A DNA stretch of 64,000 nt. Source: Vanilla planifolia (taxonomy: Eukaryota; Streptophyta; Magnoliopsida; Asparagales; Orchidaceae). This document shows positions 55,063 through 64,000 of the stretch, piece after piece. The stretch is taken from NCBI GenBank assembly GCA_023846275.1, contig JAIUJO010000083.1, forward strand, positions 1,389,774-1,453,773, in the 5' to 3' direction. The notes beneath the pieces were generated by a model that did no database searches, had not been told where the DNA came from, and saw nothing but the letters and a program-made list of their open reading frames with translations. How positions within the stretch are numbered: the stretch's first letter is position 1; each line of letters begins with the position of its first letter. A program made the position numbers and the translations under genes.

Positions 55063-56251
55063 GATTTGGATCTTGAAATTGATGTTTTTGATTAAATATC
55101 GAATTTACCATTCGAGATCAAAACTTGTCATTGAATCTAGGCAGCTATGATCTAGGCCATTGGATTGTACATCGGTTGCCCTGCATGTGTTAGTATGATT
55201 TGTCTAGGAATCATTTGAATTAAAACATTTATCGTAGTGGTTCTGCATCTTCTGGCAAATCTGCTCAAGTTCGATTCTCTTGCTTGTCATTTGACTATTT
55301 ATTTGCAACTTGCAACATTTTTCCTCTATTAACCCAAGCCGTCAGATCTTGCCTGCCCTTCCATCAACTTTGACAATCGAATGGGAGTTTAGTCCCATAT
55401 CGCCTAAATTTCGTTGTCATTGCTCTGTTTAAGAATTTCGGTTCGCAAGTCTATCGAGCCATTTCTTGTTGACTCCCCCCTTCCTCCCTTCCTCCACAAC
55501 ACTTTCATCACTTGCTCCTTGTTTACTTGATTTCGTGCTTGTTCCATTCATCTTTCCTTGCGAGTGATTTCGCACTTGTTCTGTTAAGCAGCTTTTGTTG
55601 CGGCTTTCTTCCTTCCTCTTCGGTCTTCACCCCTTTTGGGTCAATCAAATAATTTTTATTTTATTTTTTTAAATACCTAAATCCTGGATGCACCATCCGT
55701 CGGGTTAGGTCGACCAGCCCATGGCTACCATGGAAAATCTCGAGACTAAAGTTGTTTTATAGTGTTTTGTGAGAATTTTTTGCCAAAATTTTGAATATAA
55801 GTGTACCAAAATAATTTTATATTATGATAGTATTACAAGTTTTCTAAATGACTATAAAAATAAATTTATGAAAAATAATTCTTAAATAATATTAAAAAAA
55901 TCAAATATCGATGTCTGTACTTTTCATTAATAATGTTTAGCCAAAAAATAAAAATTCAACAATTATTAAACTTATAATATTTTTAAATATTAATACTACT
56001 TATGTGGTACATCATCTCAAAATTTGGAGATATCAAATTCAAGAAAAAGAAAGAGATATTCAAGTATAAAATTTTAGTGCATTCCTTTAATTTCCTTGAA
56101 GCTTGTCATCACTCAAAGAGCCTTGAAGAACACTATTTAGACATTTAAAGTTCATGACTTGACTTAATTGAATATTAATAATTTCACTTAAAGCAAGCCC
56201 ATATGAGATATAAACATTTATGCTTGACTCATTAAACACAAGGGTATAACA
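55063..56251 (-). repeat. Copia 3' LTR, truncated
   Basis: It aligns from end to end with 62,098-63,280. Both contain the same ordered phrases, for example TCTAGGAATCATTTGA at 55,203, CGTCGGGTTAGGTCGACC near 55,698 and AAGTGTACCAAAA near 55,799. The right border is ...TATAACA at 56,251, giving TGTTATACCC as the LTR start on the - strand. About 715 bases that follow in the other LTR are missing here. Confidence 0.9.
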
Positions 56252-56252
56252 A

Positions 56253-56264
56253 TCTGCCCCTTTT
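56253..56264 (-). other. Polypurine tract
   Basis: On the - strand it reads AAAAGGGGCAGA immediately before the LTR start. This is the second-strand primer site, and its form is typical of Sireviruses. Confidence 0.8.
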
Positions 56265-56426
56265 GATGATGGCAACACATAAATGTTTTTTTTAAAATAC
56301 AAAAATGCAATAGAGGAAATAGAAATAAATTTTTAAGGAGGAAATTAAGGATTAAGATGCTCCCCTTATCTTGTTGCTCTCCTTAACTCCCAACTATTCT
56401 CCCCCTTTAACACCATAAAAAAGGAG

Positions 56427-58042
56427 TGAAACCTAAGCAATATCTAAAATTTTTAATTGTTCTCTTAATATTTGAAATTGCTCCATTGGCAAGGATTTGG
56501 AAATAATTTCAGCCAATTCAAACTTAGTAGAAACATACTCTAATTTTACTAATCTTTTGGCTACTTGGTCTCTAATAAGGTGATATCTAACGTCTACGTG
56601 TTTAGTCCTAGAATAATGAATTTGATTCTTGGCTAATGCTAATGTACTAGTGTTATGATTTTTAATAGGTATATGTGTGACTTCTAAACCATAGTTTTAA
56701 AGTTGTTGTCTTAACCATAGTACTTGAGCAACACAACTTCATGTTGCAACATATTAGACTTTGGATATTGACAAGGCTATACAATTTTGTTTCCTGCTTG
56801 ACCATGAAAAAAGATAACATCCTAGGAATTGACATGTCCCTGATGTGCTCTTCCTATCCACTCAAAATCCTCCAAAATCTAAATCTGTATAGATAATGAG
56901 TTCAAAAGAAAGGTCATTTTTAGGACACTATAATCCTAGAGTCATGGTTTCCTTCAAATATTTGAAGATTTCTTTAACAGCTTTCAAGTGACTTTCCTTT
57001 GGGCTTGCCTAGAAACTAGCACATAATCCAACACTAAATAGAATTTCGAGCTTACTGGCTGTAAGGTATAATAAAGATCCTATAAGTCCTCTATAAAGTT
57101 TTTGGTCTATGGTTTTCCCTTCTTCATCTAGGTCTAAGTGAAAAGATTGGTTTATGGGAACTTTCCTAAGTTTCATATTTTCATAGCCATATTTTTTAAA
57201 CATTTCTTTCGAATATTTTTTTAAGAAATAATATTATCATCTTTTAGTTGTCTTATTTGCAATGCTAAAAAAAACTTTAGCTCACCTATCAATGCTCATT
57301 TCAAATTCTTTAGCCATAAGATCTCCAAATTCTCTACACATTTCTTCTTTTGTACTACAAAATATATCATCAATATAAATCTAAATAATTAATAAATCAT
57401 CTCCTAATGACTTTAGAAATAATGTGGTATCTAGTTTACCCTTTCTAAAGCCACTTTCTATAAGATAATTACTTAACCTATGGTACCATGCAAGTGGAGC
57501 TTGCTTAAGGCCATAAAGAGCTTTCTTAAGATTGTAGACATAATTATCTTGTATATGATCCTAAAAAACTGGGAGTTGTTCTACAAACACATCCTCTTTT
57601 ATTATTTTATTTAAGAAAGAACTTTTTGCATCCATTTGAAACAATCTAAAGTTCTTATAACATGAATATGTTTGAAGTAATCTAATTGTTTCTAACCTAG
57701 TTACAGGTGCAAATGAGTCCTCAAAATGAATATCTTCTATTTGACTATATCCGTTAGCAACAAGTCTAGCGTTATTCCTAAATATTAAACAATTTTTATC
57801 TAATTTATTTTTATAGACCCATCTAGTACCAATGACTTTTTGATCACTAGGTCCTGGTACAACTCCCAAACATGATTTCTTTCAAATTGATATAACACTT
57901 CATTCACGGCTTGAACCCAATGATCATCCCTATGGGCTTCTTTTATAGAATGAGGTTCAAAATATGACACAAAGACATTATGATCTATATCACTAATATA
58001 GGCTCTAGTCCTCACTCCTTGGTTCACATCTCCTATGATCAA
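56427..58042 (-). pseudogene. Copia reverse transcriptase and RNase H
   Basis: Reading down from 58,042, the region before RT has a WVQAVNEVLYQFERNHVWEL stretch. RT follows with GTRWVYKNKLD, ARLVANGYSQ, FAPVTRLETIR and QMDAKSSFLN. The active-site motif YIDDI is near 57,365. Then come KLYRGLIGSLLYLTASK near 57,070-57,120 (compare the family's YRxxIGSLxYLTxxRPDI) and RNase H. The RNase H end has RTKHVDVRYHLIRDQ near 56,575-56,620 and stops near 56,427. Four or more frames are needed to read it. Stop codons and small indels break the polyprotein, so it is inactive. The Asp-Asp pair itself survives. Confidence 0.9.
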
Positions 58043-58289
58043 ATCCTTTGGATGTGAGATTGCAAATTTCCACCCTCTAGGTAAATTGCTTTCTTTTTAT
58101 TTTTCCACTTCTAGATTTTTTAATTTTTCTTCATTCTTATTCAAATCTATATTCTTTACTAATTTTATTTCATCTTCTAAATACTTCTCACTAACTAGTT
58201 AGATAGACTCATCAAACATAATATATATTGTTCCTCTACCTTATGAGATTCTAGATTAAAGACTATGTTTTTTTAATAAATGAATATCC

Positions 58290-59085
58290 TCAAAAGGTTT
58301 CTACACTTACTTTCTTATCAAACTTTCCTAAATTTTCTTTTTAATTCTTTAGAATAGTGCACTTACAACCTAAAACATGAAAATAACTAAGGTTTGACTT
58401 TTTTCCTGAGCAATTCATGAGGGGTTTTCTTCAACTTTGGTCTCAAGTTAACCTTATTTATAATGTAACATGCTATGCTAATACCTTCAGACCAAAAATG
58501 TTTAGGTAAACTATATTCGACTAACATATTTCTACCAATCTCAACTAATGTTCTATTCTTCATTTCTACAATACCATTTTGTGGTGTGTATAGGCTTGTG
58601 AATTGGTCTTTGATTCCTTTTTGTTGACAAAAATGGCAAAAATATTTATTCTTAAACTCATTTCCATTATCACTTTGTATAAAAATGAATTTTAGACTAC
58701 ATTATCTTTCTAACTCTCTAATCAATTTTCAAAATTCTTAAATATTTCATGTTTATGTCTAAAAAAAATCACCCAAGTATACCTACAAAAATCATCAACT
58801 ATAGCAAATCCATATTGTTTTTCTCCTAACTTAAAGGTTGTATTGGATCACATAAAAATCTAAAAAAAGTTTTTCTAAAGATCTACTAGTTGTTAGTTTA
58901 TTTTGAGATTTAAAATAGGATTTGACTTGTTTCCCTTTTTAACAAGATTCACAGAACTCCCAACTTGATTTACTTGGTTTGGGAAGGCCTCTAACTATAT
59001 CTAACTTTGTAATCTTCTTCAAGGTTGAGAATCTTACATGGCTTAATCTTCTACGCACAACGTATCCTCATTAGATTGGGTCACT
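58290..59085 (-). pseudogene. Copia integrase
   Basis: From the - strand, the region before the core (near 58,940-59,050) gives LSHVRFSTLKKITKLD, GLPKPSKSSWEFCESC and KGKQVKSYFKSQ, the HHCC zinc-binding end with its CxxC pair. The core near 58,770-58,850 needs frameshifts to read. It keeps an YGFA(I)VDD-like stretch, where the second catalytic Asp is expected. The C-terminal part near 58,350-58,560 includes ISIACYIINKVNLRPK, KTPHELL and LSYFHVLGCKC, typical of copia integrase ends. The domain lies between protease and RT, which defines copia. It is inactive. Confidence 0.85.
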
Positions 59086-59125
59086 AGGCATTCCAAACCA
59101 CTAGCTTCTAATTGTTCAAAACTAT

Positions 59126-59434
59126 TTACATAGGTATCACATTTTTTTTTCCTACAAGTAATTCAAGATTATCTTTCATGATTTTGCAAACATTTGTATC
59201 AAAAATAACTTCAAAGACATTGTCATAAAGTTGACTAACATTAATTAAATTAAATTCTAAACCATCTACTAAAAATACATTTGAAAGAGTAAAGTTTGGC
59301 ATACATATATCTCCAATTCCAATGATTCTTTTCTTTGTGTTGCCTCCTAGAGTCACTTTCCTATTTGCACTCGATTTCAATGATTTAAACTTACTTTTCT
59401 CTTTGGTCATGTGTCTTGAGCATCCACTATCCAA
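59126..59434 (-). pseudogene. Copia aspartic protease
   Basis: An open 102-codon frame starts MDSGCSRHMT, containing the catalytic DSG with the copia SRHMT extension. KVTLGGNTKKRIIGIGDI follows, then LSNVFLVDGLEFNLINVSQL, the flap and C-terminal strands. In the element this domain cuts the polyprotein. It is the best-preserved part of pol but is cut off from gag and integrase by stops. Confidence 0.92.
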
Positions 59435-60199
59435 TACCCAAGATGTAGATTCTTATTTTTCTTCTTTATTTTGATTGTATAAGGTGTAAAACCTAAATTA
59501 GAAGCATACCACTAAATTTGATCATAAATTTAAGTTTTTTAATATCCTAAGCCTATCTTAAAATGTCTCCAATTATTTTGGAGATATTGTTTTCTAGTCT
59601 TCTAAGTTCTACTCTAAGGAACCCAGCAAAGCTTGGGTTGAGCACTAAATGGAGCTTTCATTTTCTCATTCTTAACAATCCATCTAAAAATTTGTTTTTG
59701 TGCATACATATTTCTTCTAAAAAAGCAATCTTTCATTATATGTCTAGATTTATAATAACAAAAACAAACAATATTTGATGGCCTAGGCATGCTTATGTAT
59801 TTAGGATTTTAAAAATTGTAGATATGTGAAGAACTATAACCATGTGAAGCATAAGAAGTATGTGAAGTTTTTTTTACTATAGAATGCTCAAAAAATTGTA
59901 TTTTTTCTTTCAAAAAAAATATCATGCTTTAAAGAAGTATTTTCAATTATAAGGAAAGCCTTTTCTCATATATAAGTTGATTTTCTATCCTTTTCTTTTC
60001 ATCTTCTTTCATAACAAAATCAAGTAATTCAACTTTTTCTTTGTAAGCTTTTTTAATTTTTTATGAGTACTCATTAAAAAAGTCAATGCATTCATAACTT
60101 CAGTATAATTACTTTCAAGAATATCTCTTATCCAATAGCTTACCTCATTTTCTTCTTCTTCTTCTTCACTTGAAGATATTGAGGATGTCTCATTTATCA

Positions 60200-61276
60200 T
60201 AAAAAAAAATCATCTCTTCTTCTCCTCTACTTGAGTTTGAAACATTTGAATCTTCAGAAGCACTCCATGTAGCTAGGAAAGCTTTCTTTTTTTCAAGTTC
60301 TTCTTGTTCTTCTTCTTCTTTTCATCATTCATAAGCTTGTCCTTGAGTTTTGGACATTCAGATTTAAGATGACCAGTTTGACCACACTCAAAGAAAGTTG
60401 GTGACCTCTTCCTTTCCTTGTTGCTTTCTTCTTTCATTTCCTATTAAGAAAACTCTGCCAAATTTTTTGTTTAATCGTTAACATAGAAACTTACCTCATC
60501 CTCCAAATTTCTTGAAGAGGTGAAAGTGGAGTCCAAATCACATTTGGTGGCTTTGAAGGCCATGTGTTCCTTCTTCCCTTCATGTTTTAGCTTGCTTATA
60601 GAAGTCTCTTCCGTAAGTCTCTTTGCTATCTTTTTTAAGCAGTGAGAAGTTCCCCAAAGAGTTCATCCAATGAAAGTTTGTTGATATCTTTAGCCACTTT
60701 AATAACTGATTAAAGAGGAACATATTTCTTTGGAAGGATGCTAAAAATTTTTCTTACAAGGTCACCATTTAAGAATATGCTCCCAAGATTTACCAAGTCA
60801 TTTGTAATGTCATTAAATCTTCAAAATATACTTTTAATACTCTCATTAGGATTCATTCTTAAAAGCTCATAGTCATGGGTGAGGAAGTTGATCTTTGTCT
60901 CTTTCACTTGTGAGGTGTCCTCATATGTTACATTGAGTTTTTTCCACACGTCAAATGCCATATGCAAATTTATAGTTTGTGCGAATTAACTAGGAGAAAT
61001 TCCACAATGAAGTTAGTTTAAGGCTCTAACATTCAATTGAGCAAAATTTTTCTGCTCAACATTAAGTTCACTAAAGGGCTTGACTTTATTAGTAGAAAAA
61101 TTTCTAAGTTGACAATGCTTAGTCATTACTTCCCATAACTCCAAATTGATAGATCGAATAAAAATTCTAAAACGGGTTTTCCAATACAAGTAAAATTCTC
61201 CTTTAAACAAAGGAGTCCAATTTAAAGAAATTCCTATACAAAATGTTGCACTCATATCAGCCAAAGAGGATGCCAT
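60200..61276 (-). pseudogene. Copia gag (UBN2-type) with damaged zinc knuckle
   Basis: Gag probably starts at the ATG at 61,276 (MASSLADMSATF). PLFKGEFYLYWKTRFRIFI follows, matching the Sirevirus gag motif PxFxGxxYxxWKxxMxxFL, and then the SINLELWEVM helix. The zinc knuckle near 60,340-60,400 reads FFECGQTGHLKSECPKLKD. The usual first Cys of CxxCxxxxHxxxxC is Phe. Several stops and frameshifts lie between the two parts. The Glu-rich stretch near 60,140-60,180 is normal for this part of Sirevirus gag. Confidence 0.85.
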
Positions 61277-61368
61277 AAAACCAAAAATCACAAAAAATGT
61301 GAGAAATCCATCTCTTAGTACGAGCAGATCTCCTACATGATGTTACTCAAGTAATTTGGAATTTCTCA

Positions 61369-61379
61369 CTCTGATACCA
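61369..61379 (-). other. Primer-binding site (initiator tRNA-Met)
   Basis: On the - strand it reads TGGTATCAGAG, directly inside the LTR border. This is the standard plant copia match to the 3' end of initiator methionine tRNA. It fixes the inner end of the 5' LTR. Confidence 0.9.
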
Positions 61380-61381
61380 AT

Positions 61382-63280
61382 TGAAGCTCTTTGTGCTTAA
61401 AATAAGACAACAAGAAGGGGGTGAATTGTGGTGAATAAAATTTTAAGATTTTTTCCAATTTTTGTTTTAAATTAAAACTTAAATCTTTTAACCAAGATTA
61501 AGAATGAGAAATAAAATAGTACACAAAAGATTTTTAAGGTGGTTCGACTCAAAATCGAGCCTACATCCACTCCTAACTGGTGTTAAGAAAAAGCCACTAA
61601 AATCACAAAATTACAAGCAAGGTTTTTTATATGGTTCATCTCAAACCAACTTAATATTTTACCCATGCCTAATCCTGAACCTACTTGTGTTTTTCTAGGC
61701 TCAACTCAAACCCCAGGCTTTTGCACAATTTCTATGATACCCTTACCCAAAGGAAAGAAATAAAAAAATTGACAAAACTTAAGAAAATTTTAAAAGAAGT
61801 ATGAGGCACACTCAACACCAAAAAGAGAGAGGTATAGAGATTGAAAAATAGTTAAAGCAAAATCTCCAATTTTTGGTTCCTTCTTGCAGCTTTCACTTTG
61901 TGACTTTGGAAGCACCGTATGCACCTGAAATTCATTGATATTATGATTTCAAATCTTTAAGATCATAGAAATGGTAACCTCTTGGAGTTCTTCATCATTC
62001 CCATTTTATAGAGCTCAAATTTAAGCTCTAAATCCACTCCCAATGGCTCTAAAATGAATCAGCCATTTGGGTAACATACACATAGCAATCGCCATTTGAT
62101 TTGGATCCTGAAATTGATGTTTTTCATTGAGTCTTCTATTTACAGTTCGAGATTAATCATGATCGTTGGATCGAGGTGGCCTTGATCTGGCCAATTGGAT
62201 CACACATTGATTGCTTTGAATGTATTAGTATTATTTGTCCAGGAATCATTTGATTTAAAACAATTACCACAGTTGTTTCGCATCTTCTCGCAAATCTGCT
62301 CAGGTTTGATGCTCCTGCTTGTCAATTTACTTTTTATTTGCAGCATCTTACCTTGATTAACCAAGTGGTCAAATCGTGCCTGCCATTTCGCCTTCTTTGA
62401 CAATCGAATGGCAGTTTTGTCCCACATAGCCTAAATTTTTTGCTATTTCTCAAACTATTGGGGTTGGCCCCCTCTTCCTCAACCAAGATTTCCTCACTTG
62501 GTGCTGGTTGACTTCTTTTTTATTCTTTTTCCATTCATCTTTCCCTACGAGCTGATTTTGCACATATACAATCCAGCTGCTGCGGGCTTATTTCGCACTT
62601 GTTCCGTTCAGCAGCTTTCCGTGCGGCCTTCTTCCATGATCTTCGAGCTTTGCTCTCACCTTTTGGGTCTATCAATTATTTTTATTTTATTTTCTAAATC
62701 CCTAAAGCCTGGATAGACCAACCGTCGGGTCGGGTCGACCCGCCAAACGCTAAAGTGAAAAATTCCGAGACTAAAATGGCTTTATGTTGTTTTGTGAGAA
62801 TTTTTGTGCCAAAATTTTTAATATAAGTGTACCAAAAGAATTTTATATTATGATAGTATTACAAGTATCCTAAAATAACTATGAAAAGAAATTCATGAAA
62901 AATAATTCTTAAATAATTTTAAAAAAATCAAATATCGATATATATACTTTTCATCAATAATCCTAGGCCCAAAAATCAAAATTCAATAATTATTAAACTT
63001 ATAACATTTTCAAATATTAGTACTACTAGTGTGCCACATCATCTCATAATTTGGATATATCAAATTAAAGAAAAATAAATAGATATTCAAGTATAAAAAT
63101 TTTAGTGTATGCATTCAATTTTAATGAAGCTTTCCATCACTCCAAGAGTCTTGAAGACAACTATTTTAGACATTTAAAGTTCATGGCTTGACTTAATTGA
63201 ATATTAATAATTTCACTTAAAGCAAGCCCTTATGAGATAAAAATATTTATGCTTGACTCATCAAACACAGGGGTTTAATA
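61382..63280 (-). repeat. Copia 5' LTR, full length (about 1.9 kb)
   Basis: The inner border is fixed by the primer-binding site (TGAAGCTC at 61,382 on the + strand). The outer border is where similarity to the other LTR ends (TTTAATA at 63,280), where the expected CA has become TA. The part 62,098-63,280 is shared with the left LTR. The part 61,382-62,097 has no partner. It holds an AGGTGGTTCGACTC phrase near 61,538 that resembles the R/U5 region of Sirevirus LTRs as I know them. Confidence 0.85.
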
Positions 63281-64000
63281 ATAGTATTGATTCCTAAACA
63301 ATCAAATGCATACTAAACTCTATGAGGCTAAAGCACACCAAAAGACTATTCTCTAACATGTATCATCAAAGTTATTCATAGGCAAAGGTTAGAAAACTAT
63401 ACCTTTTGCAATATTCAATAGACTTCATCAACTTTAGACAATGTACAAAGAGTACGGGGTTCTTTTTTGTGCTGAGGCAAAGCCTTCCATGATGGTTCCC
63501 AAAAAATTCCTTGATGAAGAAGAATGCTAGAATTGGTATATAGTAGACTAGAAGATCTTTCGAACTACTTTTCATCTCTTTTACCCTACCAATAACCTTA
63601 CATAAATCATCAATCGGTTAATTCTTTCAAAAAGTGTTTGATAAAATTTCTAACCTTACATAGTCAAATCACTTGACTTAGTTCCCAAAGTTCTCAGTGA
63701 AAAGTCAATGTTGACTAATATATCAGCACGATCATACTTCCTATAGATAAGTAATCTATGGAAAGAACTGTCCCCAGCTCAGTAACCACCACAGACCTTG
63801 TTCCTCGAGCAGTTTCACGGAACACTAGAGAATAGATGGTTACAATTGAGCTCGACACCATTTGCGGGGGCACAAGGCAAAAAAATTGAAAGAAGGGCCC
63901 CTCCTAGGGAATCTACCAAGGGTAACTATAGTTTCTTTCTCTTCTTTTTTTCATTTTTATCTAGGTTTATCTAATACAATACACAATACGCCATACGTCA
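63281..64000. other. Unrecognised flank
   Basis: No gene was recognised. A 67-codon - strand frame (63,372-63,575) has no known motif. The section 63,760-63,920 is richer in G and C and might belong to another decayed element that continues beyond the window. Confidence 0.35.

Larger units (their letters stand above)
55063..63280 (-). mobile_element. Ty1/copia retrotransposon, Sirevirus type, decayed
   Basis: The element reads on the - strand. The 5' LTR is at 61,382-63,280, with a primer-binding site, gag, protease, integrase, RT, RNase H, a polypurine tract and a truncated 3' LTR at 55,063-56,251. Integrase before RT is the copia order. The AAAAGGGG-type polypurine tract just before the LTR, LTRs of nearly 2 kb, and a primer-binding site matching initiator tRNA-Met fit Sireviruses. 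The two LTRs differ at many positions along their shared 1.19 kb, so the insertion is old. All coding domains carry stops or frameshifts. No target-site duplication can be tested because the left end is lost. Confidence 0.92.

Noticed and set aside
59563..59778. 71-codon + strand frame inside the copia element
   Set aside because: It is antisense to the gag-protease region of the element, with no motif.

Overview
This is nuclear DNA of a flowering plant. The evidence is a Ty1/copia element of Sirevirus type, a Ty3/gypsy pol remnant, a plant-type LINE 3' end with an RNase H domain, and a broken gene of the plant-only DUF4220/DUF594 membrane family. A monocot is my best guess, because Sireviruses and DUF4220 genes are especially common there, but the sequence does not prove it. 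The window is very AT-rich and gene-poor and reads like old heterochromatin. I found no intact protein-coding gene, no tRNA or rRNA gene and no CRISPR array. Nearly all open frames are low-complexity translations or chance frames in repeats.

Layout. 1-2,130: decayed gypsy pol (RT, RNase H, integrase) on the + strand. 2,770-4,240: purine-only GAA/AAG tract. 4,240-6,050: AT-rich, nothing recognised. 6,050-8,755: first block of a diverged repeat with a unit of about 400 bp. 9,245-11,450 and 13,230-14,195: pyrimidine-rich tracts separated by AT-rich DNA. 14,200-27,390: AT-rich decayed DNA with one probable copia fragment (22,270-22,900), a 24-bp minisatellite (24,338-24,529) and an (AT)n microsatellite (25,795-25,856). 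27,395-48,725: large array of the same 400-bp repeat. It is forward to about 38,510, reversed to about 42,825, forward again to about 44,640, then reversed to its end. 48,725-50,420: 5'-truncated LINE on the - strand. 52,232-53,600: DUF4220/DUF594 pseudogene on the + strand. 55,063-63,280: copia/Sirevirus on the - strand with diverged LTRs, one of them truncated. 63,281-64,000: unrecognised.

The most unusual feature is the array. By eye it holds some 55-60 copies of a unit of about 400 bp, strongly diverged from one another, yet with recurrent short conserved islands and at least three changes of orientation. I do not recognise the family. The mobile elements and the pseudogene do not form a pathway. 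They are independent, decayed insertions around this array.
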